Shown here one piece after another: positions 1-11,177 of a stretch of DNA of 64,000 nucleotides; the first letter of the stretch is position 1; every line of letters begins with the position of its first letter. The notes beneath the pieces are model-generated. The model did no database searches and was not told the DNA's origin. It saw nothing but the letters and a program-made list of their open reading frames with translations. The DNA is taken from contig JAVIAB010000073.1 of NCBI GenBank assembly GCA_032433765.1, forward strand, positions 64,870,199-64,934,198, in the 5' to 3' direction. Source of the stretch: Megaustenia siamemsis (Eukaryota > Mollusca > Gastropoda > Stylommatophora > Ariophantidae). The translations under genes and the position numbers were made by a program.

Positions 1-296
1 AGCCTCTCTGTCACCCAACACTCTAATTGAATTTGCGATAACGGGCAACACAGAAGAGTATCTAGATGTCTGCAATATATTTCTGCACCAGAGAGCTAAA
101 GCCACCTTTCCCAATGGCGAAAATATACCCCATAACGCAGACTGTCAATTATTACATGCACAGTCTAATCTCCCATGCCGATGTGTCCCTGAACGATACT
201 CTGATTACCCGTAGCGAGAACACGTACCCACAGAGGGCCTACCTAGAAACTACCATAAACTATGGAGAGGACGCCAAGAAAGGCCGCCTGATCTGA
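1..296 (+). pseudogene. Polinton/Maverick capsid-type gene fragment, frameshifted
   Basis: The first half of this stretch is open in frame 2 (residues including IEFAITGNTEEYLDV) and the second half in frame 3 (including VSLNDTLI, NTYPQRAYLET and YGEDAKK). The switch lies around 140-160 and the frame-3 stop is at 294-296. Both halves resemble the N-terminal part of the jelly-roll capsid protein family carried by Polinton/Maverick elements, often annotated F54H12.2-like. In the complete element this protein builds the virion shell. Here only about 100 residues of a family several hundred residues long are present: the window edge cuts the 5' side and the frame ends early. I infer a dead fragment. 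No other Polinton gene is visible beside it; the ATPase-bearing piece at 45-46 kb is separate and on the other strand. The family call is from motif memory. Confidence 0.65.
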
Positions 297-366
297 GCTT
301 TCTGAGCTTTGTTTACTGCTAGGCATAGATTTCAAGCTCAAATTACATTTATCTAAGAATGCATTT

Positions 367-621
367 GGGAGCCGCGATAGCTCAGTAGTTAGTGAACTGG
401 ACTACAAAGGATAAGAGGTAGGGTTCGATCCCAACCGACGGCCCCCGATTCACCCAGCCTTTAATGGGTGCCGGATTTTTTTTATGGGAAAGTAAAGCGG
501 CACGGGCGTAATACCGACCACATTACCCCAAAAATCATGTACCGAAGGTTTGTAAAATTTATTGTCACTAACACCATATTCCCTATACGCCACTTGGCGT
601 GACGGGGGTACTTTACATTTT
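367..621 (+). mobile_element. SINE-1, monomeric tRNA-derived SINE
   Basis: The copy begins GGGAGCCGCGATAGCTCAGT, with an A-box-like segment around 378-388 and a B box (GGTTCGATCCC) at 422-432. A SINE body follows with the landmarks 'aatgggtgccgg', 'taccgaccacattacccc' and 'cgccacttggcgtgacggggg', then a T-rich tail. The same body recurs at 16.75, 16.99, 23.13, 26.69, 46.89 and 53.92 kb. It would be transcribed by RNA polymerase III and moved by a LINE in trans (family knowledge). Confidence 0.9.
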
Positions 622-689
622 TAACCTGATAGCCCAAAACAAAACAGTCGGATATAAGCGCAGCCAGGTTGGTTGTTGCGTTATTTGCG

Positions 690-1040
690 GTTCATCATCA
701 TTGCACTCCGAACATGTCCATAGATGCTCAGATCCCCTCCTCAGGGACTCCAGTTCTGTGTTGGTTCATTAGTCTTCTTACACGCTCACTAAGTTTCTCG
801 TTTCCGGCTACGCCCATCTTAACTCCAATCTCTTTCAGCCGAAGGTGTGACGTGGACTCATGGTTGTCGAAGTCCTGTGTCCTTCCCACTTCCCGGAGGG
901 CATTGTTGATGTTAACCCGATCCAGTGGGTAACCGTCCTAAATAATAGTACAGCTAGTCAGCCTGTCCGCTCTTTCATTTCCCCTTACTGTTCTGTGACG
1001 TAGACAAATGTGACCTAACGTATTTTTTAATTCTGCAATG
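690..1040 (-). pseudogene. LINE RNase H domain C-terminal remnant
   Basis: On the minus strand the stretch encodes an RNase H C-terminal segment, including HICLRHRTVRGNERADRL, whose GNERAD carries the last acidic RNase H residue. It ends in the LINE ORF terminus TCSECNDD at about 698-720. The reading frame is broken between these two points. A related copy lies at 37.0-37.6 kb. The piece is cut on its 5' side at the LINE-A end at 1047. Function in the parent element: removal of RNA from the RNA/DNA hybrid during target-primed reverse transcription. Confidence 0.6.
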
Positions 1041-1046
1041 ACTCTC

Positions 1047-1440
1047 ATCGTTATCATCGAGTGCCTTCTCCGCAACGAAGGTTGGCTACAATGGATCGCC
1101 ATTCTACCCTGTTTCTTGCTTTGATGGTGCAGGCTCTCGTAGATTGACTTGTCCATCTTTTGATGTTACTCGTCCATGTTAGTCTTGGTCTGCTTCTGCC
1201 TCTTTTATCGTGTATTTTCCCTTCTAATATTACTTTTAGTAGGCTGTTGTGTCTTTTAACATGCCCCAAAAATTTCATTTGTCTTGTCTTAATTGTATTT
1301 AGTAGTTCTCTTTTTATTTTCAGTTGTTTTAAAACTTCATCGTTTTTTTCTTATCTTTCCATCCAATTCTACCTATTCTTCTATAAATCAACATTTCAAA
1401 AGCTTTAATTTTCTGTCTAGTGCCCATGTTTCTGCATATT
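1047..1440 (-). pseudogene. LINE-A 3' end (RT C-terminal region), 5'-truncated
   Basis: On the minus strand this encodes the C-terminal tail of a non-LTR reverse transcriptase ORF (MKFLGHVKRHNSLLKVILEG, then KRGRSRPRLTW and NRVEWRSIVANLRCGEGT) and ends in an ATG-rich microsatellite tail at 1047-1060. The same 3' end recurs at 12.3, 22.6, 26.5, 49.0, 55.4 and 59.6 kb. Only the region after the catalytic domain survives, as expected for a 5'-truncated insertion. Frame breaks mean it is not coding now. Confidence 0.85.
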
Positions 1441-1559
1441 CTGAATATATATATGGAATTGACCGGAAATAATTTGCATAAAATTGCACGTTTTAGTACA
1501 TATTATACCGGAAATGATTTGCATAAAATTACAAGTTGTAATACAGTTCCACCGTAAAC

Positions 1560-1613
<54 letters not shown>

Positions 1614-1883
1614 CATACATGTCTTACTGATGAGGAAGGAAAGAAGAAAAACTAGTGTTATTGTGTGTATTTGTCTGTATTTACCTTAAGTAAGTCAAAA
1701 ACTATCTATTTGTTTCAAATTAAATTTATTTTCATATACTGCTTTAATCATTAGCGGGTTAGATTCAATCATTCAATAATTTAAACAACATTGTTGTTGA
1801 GGTACAGCATTTGAAAGAGCGGGACGAGTTTTGAAACGGACTATACCTTTCTATTCCATTTAGAATTATATGTGCATATAGTA
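1441..1883. repeat. AT-rich spacer with (TA)n microsatellite
   Basis: A pure (TA)n tract lies at about 1562-1609. Just before it, two diverged copies of a roughly 48-bp motif containing 'ccggaaatNatttgcataa' run in tandem (about 1456-1550). No coding region is recognised. Confidence 0.8.
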
Positions 1884-2890
1884 CTTAAATGTTACGTAGA
1901 GCCAGTCTTAACATATGGATGCGAATCATGGACAATAGGACAAAAGACAAGAAAATTTGAATGTTTCAACAAATAAAACAGGGTGTTAGACAGGGTTGTG
2001 TGCTGTCACCAGATTTGTTTAATATTTATAGTGAGATTATTTTAAGATCCATAAGGGACATGCCTGGAATAACAATTGGAGGTCATAAAATAAATAATAT
2101 AAGGTATGCTGATGATACAGTCTTAATCGCTAAGAGTGAAAATGAGTTACAAGAAATGTTGAACATTATAGTAAAGGAAAGCAAAAATAAAGGACTCAGC
2201 CTTAATAGCAACAAGACAAAGGTAATGGTAACAACAAAGAAAAATACATCACCTCAGTGCAAAATAAAGACAAGTGGAACAATATTAAAACAGGTAAATG
2301 CATTTAAATATTTGGGAACTTTGTTAACCTCAGACGGAAGATATACATAAGAGGTGATATGCAGAATGGCTCAGGCAAAAGCAGCCTTCCAAAAAATGAG
2401 GAAGATACTATGCAATCCATTTTTGACAATAGAAACAAGAAAAAGATTTCTTAAATGTTATATAGAGCCAGACTTAACATATGGATGCGAATCATGGACA
2501 ATAGGACAACAGACAAGAAAATCACTGTAGTCTGTAGAAATGTGGTTTTACAGAAGAATGTTGAGAGTACCATGGACAGCTAAGAAGAGTAATGAAAAAG
2601 TTCTGAAAGAGGTCAAAGCAAAAAGAGAACTAATTTCCAATATTAGGAAGAGACAATCATCATTTTTTGGCCATGTAATGAAAAGAGAACAACTGGAATA
2701 TATTGTATCAACTGGAAAAATTGAGGGACGAAGAGATAGAGGGAAGCAAAGAGAAAAAATAACAGACAGCTTAAGAGAATGGCTTGGCAGAAGGTCAACA
2801 ACAGAAATGATAAATAGCTGCCGAGATCGAAAATTGTGGAGAGACATGATCACCTACGCAAGTAGTCACGGTACTTGATGATGATAATGA
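1884..2890 (+). pseudogene. LINE-B RT, two fragments in rearranged order
   Basis: From 1961 the plus strand encodes a non-LTR reverse transcriptase: [20 protein letters not shown], then the catalytic box YADDTVLIA near 2106-2130. A stop at 2348-2350 interrupts it, and the C-terminal region resumes at 2540-2878 (MWFYRRMLRVPWTAK, FFGHVMKREQL, GRRDRGKQREK). The 3' tail is ATG/ATA-rich, then A-rich. A 74-bp piece at 1884-1957 repeats the segment at about 2451-2522, so a second LINE-B scrap sits out of order upstream. The start at 1961 is mid-domain, so this is a truncated, dead copy. Confidence 0.85.
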
Positions 2891-2935
2891 AATAATAAAA
2901 AAAAAAAATCACCTACCGTGATTGAAACCCGCGTT

Positions 2936-5900
2936 TAGGCTAAGTGGTTAGTATGCTTGCTTCCTGGCGGCTGAGTGGTTAGTATGCTCGCTTTCTAGCG
3001 GCTGAGTGGTTAGTATGCTCGCTTTCTAGCGGCTGAGTGGTTAGTATGCTCGCTTTCTAGCGGCTGAGTGGTTAGTATGCTTGCTTCCTGGCGGCTAAGT
3101 GGTTAGTATGCTTGCTTCCTGGCGGCTGAGTGGTTAGTATGCTCGCTTATTAGTGGCTGAGTGGTTAGTGTGCTCGCTTCCTGTTGGCTGAGTGGTTAGT
3201 GTGCTCGCTTCCTGGTGGCTGAGTGTTTAGTATGCTCGCTTCCTGGCGGCTGAGTGGTAAGTATGCTCGCTTCCTGGTGGCTGAGTGGTTAGTGTGCTCG
3301 CTTCCTGGCGGCTGAGTGGTTAGTGTGCTCGCTTCCTGGCGGCTGAGTGGTTAGTATACTCGCTTCCTGGCGACTGAGTGGTTAGCGTGCTCGCTTCCTG
3401 GCGGCTGAGTGGTTTGTATGCTCGCTTCCTGGCGGCTGAGTGGTTAGTGTGCTCGCTTCCTGGTTGCTGAGTGGTTAGTATGCTCGCTTCATGGCGGCTG
3501 AGTGGTTAGTGTGCTCGCTTCCTGGTGGCTGAGTGGTTAGTATGCTAGCTTCCTGGCGGCTGAGTGGTTAGTATGCTTGCTTCCTGGCGGCTGAGTGGTT
3601 ACTATGCTTGTTTCCTGGCGACTGAGTGGTTAGTATGCTCGCTTCCTGGTGGCTGAGTAATTAGTGTGCTCGCTTCTAGGCGGCTGAGTGGTTAGTATGC
3701 TCGCTTCCTGCCGGCTGAGTGGTTAGTGTGCTCGCTTCCTAGCAGCTGAGTGGTTAGTATGCTCGCTTCCTAGTGGCTGAGTGGTTAGTGTGCTCGCTTC
3801 CTGATGGCTGAGTGGTTAGTGTGCTCGCTTCCTGGCAGCTGAGTGGTTAGTATGCTCGCTTCCTGTTGGCTGAGTGGTTAGTGTGCTCGCTTCCTGGCGG
3901 CTGAGTGGTTAGTATGCTCGCTTTCTGGTGGCTGAGTGGTTAGTGTGCTCGCTTCCTGGTGGCTGAGTGGTTAGTGTGCTCGCTTCCTGGCGGCTTAGTG
4001 GTTAGTGTGCTCGCTTCCTGGTGGCTGAGTGGTTAGTATGTCGCTTCCTGGCGGTTGAGTGGTTAGTATGCTCGCTTCCTGGTGGCTGAGTGGTTAGTGT
4101 GCTCGCTTCCTGGCGGCTGAGTGGTTAGTGTGCTCGCTTCCTTGCGGCTGAGTGGTTAGTATGCTCGCTTGCTGGCGACTGAGTGGTTAGTGTACTCGCT
4201 TCCTGGCGGCTGAGTGGTTTGTATGCTCGCTTCCTGGCGGCTGAGTGGTTAGTGTGCTCGCTTCCTGGTTGCTGAGTGGTTAGTATGCTCGCTTCATGGC
4301 GGCTGAGTGGTTAGTGTGCTCGCTTCCTGGTGGCTGAGTGGTTAGTATGCTAGCTTCCTGGCGGCTGAGTGGTTAGTATGCTTTGCTTCCTGGCGGCTGA
4401 GTGGTTACCATGCTTGTTTCCTGGCGACTGAGTGGTTAGTATGCTCGCTTCCTAGTGGCTGAGTGGTTAGTATTCTCGCTTCTAGGCGGCTGAGTGGTTA
4501 GTATGCTCGTTTCCTGGTGGCTGAGTGGTTAGTATGCTCGCTTCCTGGTGGCTGAGTGGTTAGTATGCTCGCTTCCTGGTGGCTCAGTGGTTAGTATGCT
4601 CGCTTCCTGGCGACTGAGTGGTTAGTATGCTCGCTTCCTGGTGGCTGAGTGGTTAGTATGCTCGCTTCCTGGTGGCTGAGTGGTTAGTATGCTCGCTTCC
4701 TGGTGGCTGAGTGGTTAGTATGCTCGCTTCCTGGCGACTGAGTGGTTAGTATGCTCGCTTCCTGGTGGCTGAGTGGTTAGTATGCTCGCTTCTAGGCGGA
4801 TGAGTGGTTAGTATGCTCGCTTTCTAGCGGCTGAGTGGTTAGTATGCTCGCTTTCTAGCGGCTGAGTGGTTAGTATGCTCGCTTTCTAGCGGCTGAGTGG
4901 TTAGTATGCTTGCTTCCTGGCGGCTAAGTGGTTAGTATGCTCGCTTTCTAGCGGCTGAGTGGTTAGTATGCTCGCTTTCTAGCGGCTGAGTGGTTAGTAT
5001 GCTCGCTTTCTAGCGGCTGAGTGGTTAGTATGCTTGCTTCCTGGCGGCTAAGTGGTTAGTATGCTTGCTTCCTGGCGGCTGAGTGGTTAGTATGCTCGCT
5101 TATTAGTGGCTGAGTGGTTCGTGTGCTCGCTTCCTGTTGGCTGAGTGGTTAGTGTGCTCGCTTCCTGTTGGCTGAGTGGTTAGTGTGCTCGCTTCCTGGT
5201 GGCTGAGTGTTTAGTATGCTCGCTTCCTGGCGGCTGAGTGGTAAGTATGCTCGCTTCCTGGTGGCTGAGTGGTTAGTGTGCTCGCTTCCTGGCGGCTGAG
5301 TGGTTAGTGTGCTCGCTTCCTGGCGGCTGAGTGGTTAGTATACTCGCTTCCTGGCGACTGAGTGGTTAGCGTGCTCGCTTCCTGGCGGCTGAGTGGTTTG
5401 TATGCTCGCTTCCTGGCGGCTGAGTGGTTAGTGTGCTCGCTTCCTGGTTGCTGAGTGGTTAGTATGCTCGCTTCATGGCGGCTGAGTGGTTAGTGTGCTC
5501 GCTTCCTGGTGGCTGAGTGGTTAGTATGCTAGCTTCCTGGCGGCTGAGTGGTTAGTATGCTTGCTTCCTGGCGGCTGAGTGGTTACTATGCTTGTTTCCT
5601 GGCGACTGAGTGGTTAGTATGCTCGCTTCCTGGTGGCTGAGTAATTAGTGTGCTCGCTTCTAGGCGGCTGAGTGGTTAGTATGCTCGCTTCCTGCCGGCT
5701 GAGTGGTTAGTATGCTTGCTTCCTGGCGGCTAAGTGGTTAGTATGCTTGCTTCCTGGCGGCTGAGTGGTTAGTATGCTCGCTTATTAGTGGCTGAGTGGT
5801 TAGTGTGCTCGCTTCCTGTTGGCTGAGTGGTTAGTGTGCTCGCTTCCTGGTGGCTGAGTGTTTAGTATGCTCGCTTCCTGGCGGCTGAGTGGTAAGTATG

Positions 5901-8900
5901 CTCGCTTCCTGGTGGCTGAGTGGTTAGTGTGCTCGCTTCCTGGCGGCTGAGTGGTTAGTGTGCTCGCTTCCTGGCGGCTGAGTGGTTAGTATACTCGCTT
6001 CCTGGCGACTGAGTGGTTAGCGTGCTCGCTTCCTGGCGGCTGAGTGGTTTGTATGCTCGCTTCCTGGCGGCTGAGTGGTTAGTGTGCTCGCTTCCTGGTT
6101 GCTGAGTGGTTAGTATGCTCGCTTCATGGCGGCTGAGTGGTTAGTGTGCTCGCTTCCTGGTGGCTGAGTGGTTAGTATGCTAGCTTCCTGGCGGCTGAGT
6201 GGTTAGTATGCTTGCTTCCTGGCGGCTGAGTGGTTACTATGCTTGTTTCCTGGCGACTGAGTGGTTAGTATGCTCGCTTCCTGGTGGCTGAGTAATTAGT
6301 GTGCTCGCTTCTAGGCGGCTGAGTGGTTAGTATGCTCGCTTCCTGCCGGCTGAGTGGTTAGTGTGCTCGCTTCCTAGCAGCTGAGTGGTTAGTATGCTCG
6401 CTTCCTAGTGGCTGAGTGGTTAGTGTGCTCGCTTCCTGATGGCTGAGTGGTTAGTGTGCTCGCTTCCTGGCAGCTGAGTGGTTAGTATGCTCGCTTCCTG
6501 TTGGCTGAGTGGTTAGTGTGCTCGCTTCCTGGCGGCTGAGTGGTTAGTATGCTCGCTTTCTGGTGGCTGAGTGGTTAGTGTGCTCGCTTCCTGGTGGCTG
6601 AGTGGTTAGTGTGCTCGCTTCCTGGCGGCTTAGTGGTTAGTGTGCTCGCTTCCTGGTGGCTGAGTGGTTAGTATGTCGCTTCCTGGCGGTTGAGTGGTTA
6701 GTATGCTCGCTTCCTGGTGGCTGAGTGGTTAGTGTGCTCGCTTCCTGGCGGCTGAGTGGTTAGTGTGCTCGCTTCCTTGCGGCTGAGTGGTTAGTATGCT
6801 CGCTTGCTGGCGACTGAGTGGTTAGTGTACTCGCTTCCTGGCGGCTGAGTGGTTTGTATGCTCGCTTCCTGGCGGCTGAGTGGTTAGTGTGCTCGCTTCC
6901 TGGTTGCTGAGTGGTTAGTATGCTCGCTTCATGGCGGCTGAGTGGTTAGTGTGCTCGCTTCCTGGTGGCTGAGTGGTTAGTATGCTAGCTTCCTGGCGGC
7001 TGAGTGGTTAGTATGCTTTGCTTCCTGGCGGCTGAGTGGTTACCATGCTTGTTTCCTGGCGACTGAGTGGTTAGTATGCTCGCTTCCTAGTGGCTGAGTG
7101 GTTAGTATTCTCGCTTCTAGGCGGCTGAGTGGTTAGTATGCTCGTTTCCTGGTGGCTGAGTGGTTAGTATGCTCGCTTCCTGGTGGCTGAGTGGTTAGTA
7201 TGCTCGCTTCCTGGTGGCTCAGTGGTTAGTATGCTCGCTTCCTGGCGACTGAGTGGTTAGTATGCTCGCTTCCTGGTGGCTGAGTGGTTAGTATGCTCGC
7301 TTCCTGGTGGCTGAGTGGTTAGTATGCTCGCTTCCTGGTGGCTGAGTGGTTAGTATGCTCGCTTCCTGGCGACTGAGTGGTTAGTATGCTCGCTTCCTGG
7401 TGGCTGAGTGGTTAGTATGCTCGCTTCTAGGCGGATGAGTGGTTAGTATGCTCGCTTTCTAGCGGCTGAGTGGTTAGTATGCTCGCTTTCTAGCGGCTGA
7501 GTGGTTAGTATGCTCGCTTTCTAGCGGCTGAGTGGTTAGTATGCTTGCTTCCTGGCGGCTAAGTGGTTAGTATGCTCGCTTTCTAGCGGCTGAGTGGTTA
7601 GTATGCTCGCTTTCTAGCGGCTGAGTGGTTAGTATGCTCGCTTTCTAGCGGCTGAGTGGTTAGTATGCTTGCTTCCTGGCGGCTAAGTGGTTAGTATGCT
7701 TGCTTCCTGGCGGCTGAGTGGTTAGTATGCTCGCTTATTAGTGGCTGAGTGGTTCGTGTGCTCGCTTCCTGTTGGCTGAGTGGTTAGTGTGCTCGCTTCC
7801 TGTTGGCTGAGTGGTTAGTGTGCTCGCTTCCTGGTGGCTGAGTGTTTAGTATGCTCGCTTCCTGGCGGCTGAGTGGTAAGTATGCTCGCTTCCTGGTGGC
7901 TGAGTGGTTAGTGTGCTCGCTTCCTGGCGGCTGAGTGGTTAGTGTGCTCGCTTCCTGGCGGCTGAGTGGTTAGTATACTCGCTTCCTGGCGACTGAGTGG
8001 TTAGCGTGCTCGCTTCCTGGCGGCTGAGTGGTTTGTATGCTCGCTTCCTGGCGGCTGAGTGGTTAGTGTGCTCGCTTCCTGGTTGCTGAGTGGTTAGTAT
8101 GCTCGCTTCATGGCGGCTGAGTGGTTAGTGTGCTCGCTTCCTGGTGGCTGAGTGGTTAGTATGCTAGCTTCCTGGCGGCTGAGTGGTTAGTATGCTTGCT
8201 TCCTGGCGGCTGAGTGGTTACTATGCTTGTTTCCTGGCGACTGAGTGGTTAGTATGCTCGCTTCCTGGTGGCTGAGTAATTAGTGTGCTCGCTTCTAGGC
8301 GGCTGAGTGGTTAGTATGCTCGCTTCCTGCCGGCTGAGTGGTTAGTGTGCTCGCTTCCTAGCAGCTGAGTGGTTAGTATGCTCGCTTCCTAGTGGCTGAG
8401 TGGTTAGTGTGCTCGCTTCCTGGTGGCTGAGTGGTTAGTGTGCTCGCTTCCTGGCAGCTGAGTGGTTAGTATGCTCGCTTCCTGTTGGCTGAGTGGTTAG
8501 TGTGCTCGCTTCCTGGCGGCTGAGTGGTTAGTATGCTCGCTTTCTGGTGGCTGAGTGGTTAGTGTGCTCGCTTCCTGGTGGCTGAGTGGTTAGTGTGCTC
8601 GCTTCCTGGCGGCTTAGTGGTTAGTGTGCTCGCTTCCTGGTGGCTGAGTGGTTAGTATGCTCGCTTCCTGGCGGTTGAGTGGTTAGTATGCTAGCTTCCT
8701 GGTGGCTGAGTGGTTAGTGTGCTCGCTTCCTGGCGGCTTAGTGGTTAGTGTGCTCGCTTCCTGGTGGCTGAGTGGTTAGTATGCTCCCTTCCTGGCGGTT
8801 GAGTGGTTAGTATGCTCGCTTCCTGGTGGCTGAGTGGTTAGTGTGCTCGCTTCCTGGCGGCTGAGTGGTTAGTGTGCTCGCTTCCTTGCGGCTGAGTGGT

Positions 8901-9760
8901 TAGTATGCTCGCTTGCTGGCGACTGAGTGGTTAGTGTGCTCGCTTCCTGGCGGCTGAGTGGTTTGTATGCTCGCTTCCTGGCGGCTGAGTGGTTAGTGTG
9001 CTCGCTTCCTGGTTGCTGAGTGGTTAGTATGCTCGCTTCATGGCGGCTGAGTGGTTAGTGTGCTCGCTTCCTGGTGGCTGAGTGGTTAGTATGCTAGCTT
9101 CCTGGCGGCTGAGTGGTTAGTATGCTTTGCTTCCTGGCGGCTGAGTGGTTACTATGCTTGTTTCCTGGCGACTGAGTGGTTAGTATGCTCGCTTCCTGGT
9201 GGCTGAGTGGTTAGTATTCTCGCTTCTAGGCGGCTGAGTGGTTAGTATGCTCGTTTCCTGGTGGCTGAGTGGTTAGTATGCTCGCTTCCTGGTGGCTGAG
9301 TGGTTAGTATGCTCGCTTCCTGGTGGCTGAGTGGTTAGTATGCTCGCTTCCTGGCGACTGAGTGGTTAGTATGCTCGCTTCCTGGTGGCTGAGTGGTTAG
9401 TATGCTCGCTTCCTGGTGGCTGAGTGGTTAGTATGCTCGCTTCCTGGTGGCTGAGTGGTTTGTATGCTCGCTTCCTGGCGACTGAGTGGTTAGTATGCTC
9501 GCTTCCTGGTGGCTGAGTGGTTAGTATGCTCGCTTCTAGGCGGCTGAGTGGTTAGTATGCTCGCTTCCTGCCGGCTGAGTGGTTAGTGTGCTCGCTTCTT
9601 GGCAGCTGAGTGGTTAGTATGCTCGCTTCCTGATGGCTGAGTGGTTAGTGTGCTCTCTTCCTGGTGGCTGAGTGGTTAGTGTGCTCGCTTCCTGGTGGCT
9701 GAGTGGTTAGTGTGCTCGCTTCCTGGCGGCTGAGTGGTTAGTGTGCTCTCTTCCTGGTGG
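2936..9760 (+). repeat. 31-bp satellite (about 220 units), SINE-derived, with 2635-bp higher-order period
   Basis: The unit reads approximately GGCGGCTGAGTGGTTAGTAT followed by gctcgcttcct (31 bp). Variants differ at a few sites (cggc/tggc, gtatg/gtgtg, tcg/ttg). Landmarks show a higher-order repeat of exactly 2635 bp (85 x 31). The rare variant 'tcgcttctaggcgga' starts at 4786 and 7421. A 2-bp deletion variant 'gtatgtcgct' has its tcgct at 4041 and 6676. The insertion variant 'ctttgcttcc' starts at 4381 and 7016. Units containing 'tgccggctg' lie at 3711/6346 and 5695/8330. A secondary spacing of 1984 bp (64 x 31) also occurs. Many units contain TGGCTGAGTGG, which fits the polymerase III A-box consensus. 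The array runs directly into a SINE body at 9.75 kb. Confidence 0.95.
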
Positions 9761-10031
9761 CTGAGTGGTTAGTGTGCTCCCTTACTGATCAGAGGGGTCA
9801 GGGTTTGATCCACAGAAGTGTCGGATTTTTTTTCCGACTGTTATGGCCCCGGTGTTCATCCAGCCTCTAAAAATGGGTACCAGATATTTATCTGGGAAGT
9901 AAAGACTGCCTGGCGTCCTACCGACCACATCACCCATAAATGTGCCGAAGAAAATATTGTCACTAACACAATAATTCCCATAGGCTAGCGAAGCGTCGAG
10001 GGAACCTTTACTTATTTTACTTATCTTACCT
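9745..10031 (+). mobile_element. tRNA-derived SINE body at the end of the 31-bp array
   Basis: The last satellite unit continues into 'ctgatcagaggggtcaggg' and a B-box-like GGTTTGATCC. The body that follows is homologous to SINE-1: 'aaaaatgggtaccag', 'taccgaccacatcaccc' and 'gtgccgaag', ending in a (TTTACTT)-like tail near 10010-10031. The satellite unit therefore corresponds to the D-arm/anticodon part of this SINE's tRNA head. It is diverged from the other SINE-1 copies and is probably an older or sister subfamily. Confidence 0.8.
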
Positions 10032-11164
10032 GGAGAACGACACACTATCCGAGTGGCAACCCGATCTCCGCTAGAAAGCAAATACTTTATTTTATATGGG
10101 AGATGATTTGTAGAGCAGGACAACAAAAAAATAACATTTTAGGGTGAAATCTGGCCATTGACCCACGAGAAAAGTTGTTTTGATAATTGTTTTGTTGTGA
10201 TAGATTGAACAATATGTGTTTTCGTATTTGTCATTAATGTGAACTAGAGAGATCATCTTATCGACCGAAAAAATATTATTAAACACTGTCATTAATATGA
10301 GCGTAACAGAAAACATTCGTTACAAAATCCCAAGCGAAAAATTGAATTCAGGTGGTCAGGGCTGACTTTACTACCCTCACTCAATAGTTATTTTACCACA
10401 TTATGTTTGCCTTCACACACTTTAGACATTGCTCCCTGAGTTTGACTTTTCTCACCATGACACATTAATATTGTCTCACTGTATTTCATTTCCAAAACAC
10501 AAGTTAACCCACCGGGAGCAGGAGTTCTTCAGGGTAGAACTAGACTTATTTATCAAGAAGAACAGAAACAATTTATTGATCTAGCGACTTTCTATGTGAC
10601 TTTTAAAACAAAAAGAGAAGATAGAATATATCAAGCAAATCTGTGTCTTAGGAAAGATCAACTTTAGTGATTTTGTCTAGCTGTCTGTCCACCTGCAGCA
10701 GAATACATGTGACTGAAGGAAGAACGACGATAATACTTTAAGAGAAAAAAAAGTAAGATAATAGAGAGAAGAACTCGCATAGCGACCAAATAGTTAAAAT
10801 TAAACCACTGAACAAGATATGTACAAGTTAAGTTGAGAGTTTGGTAAGAGGTGAGGGTCTCTTACAAAACAAGACAATAACAAGATATTTAGATCTTAAA
10901 ATGGAAAGACCATTGACTTTAAGGTCCATTTGTTGAACGCGCGATACCCAGAGCAGCAATATGGAAATATAGAGAAGATTCTAGATGAATGCCCTGGGAA
11001 TGCCCAAGGTAACATCGAATTTCTCGCCAAATTTTATTTCGAAAGACACGTACACCAGAAATTCGCAAACAACTCTTGTTATTGGTTGCATGATACATGT
11101 GACCAATCATTACATGGAGTGATGCACAGCGGAGGTGGAGGATTTTTGCCACAGTGATTTTTCC
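10032..11164. other. Unannotated spacer
   Basis: No recognisable domain, repeat or RNA gene is seen. Short overlapping open frames on both strands at 10919-11157 have no family resemblance I can name and look like chance. Confidence 0.5.
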
Positions 11165-11177
11165 AAGATGATTTAAT

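Noticed and set aside
2936..9760. CRISPR array
   Set aside because: Units are contiguous with no spacers and this is animal-type DNA.
10919..11157. Overlapping ORFs on both strands as genes
   Set aside because: No motif, and complementary to each other; chance frames.
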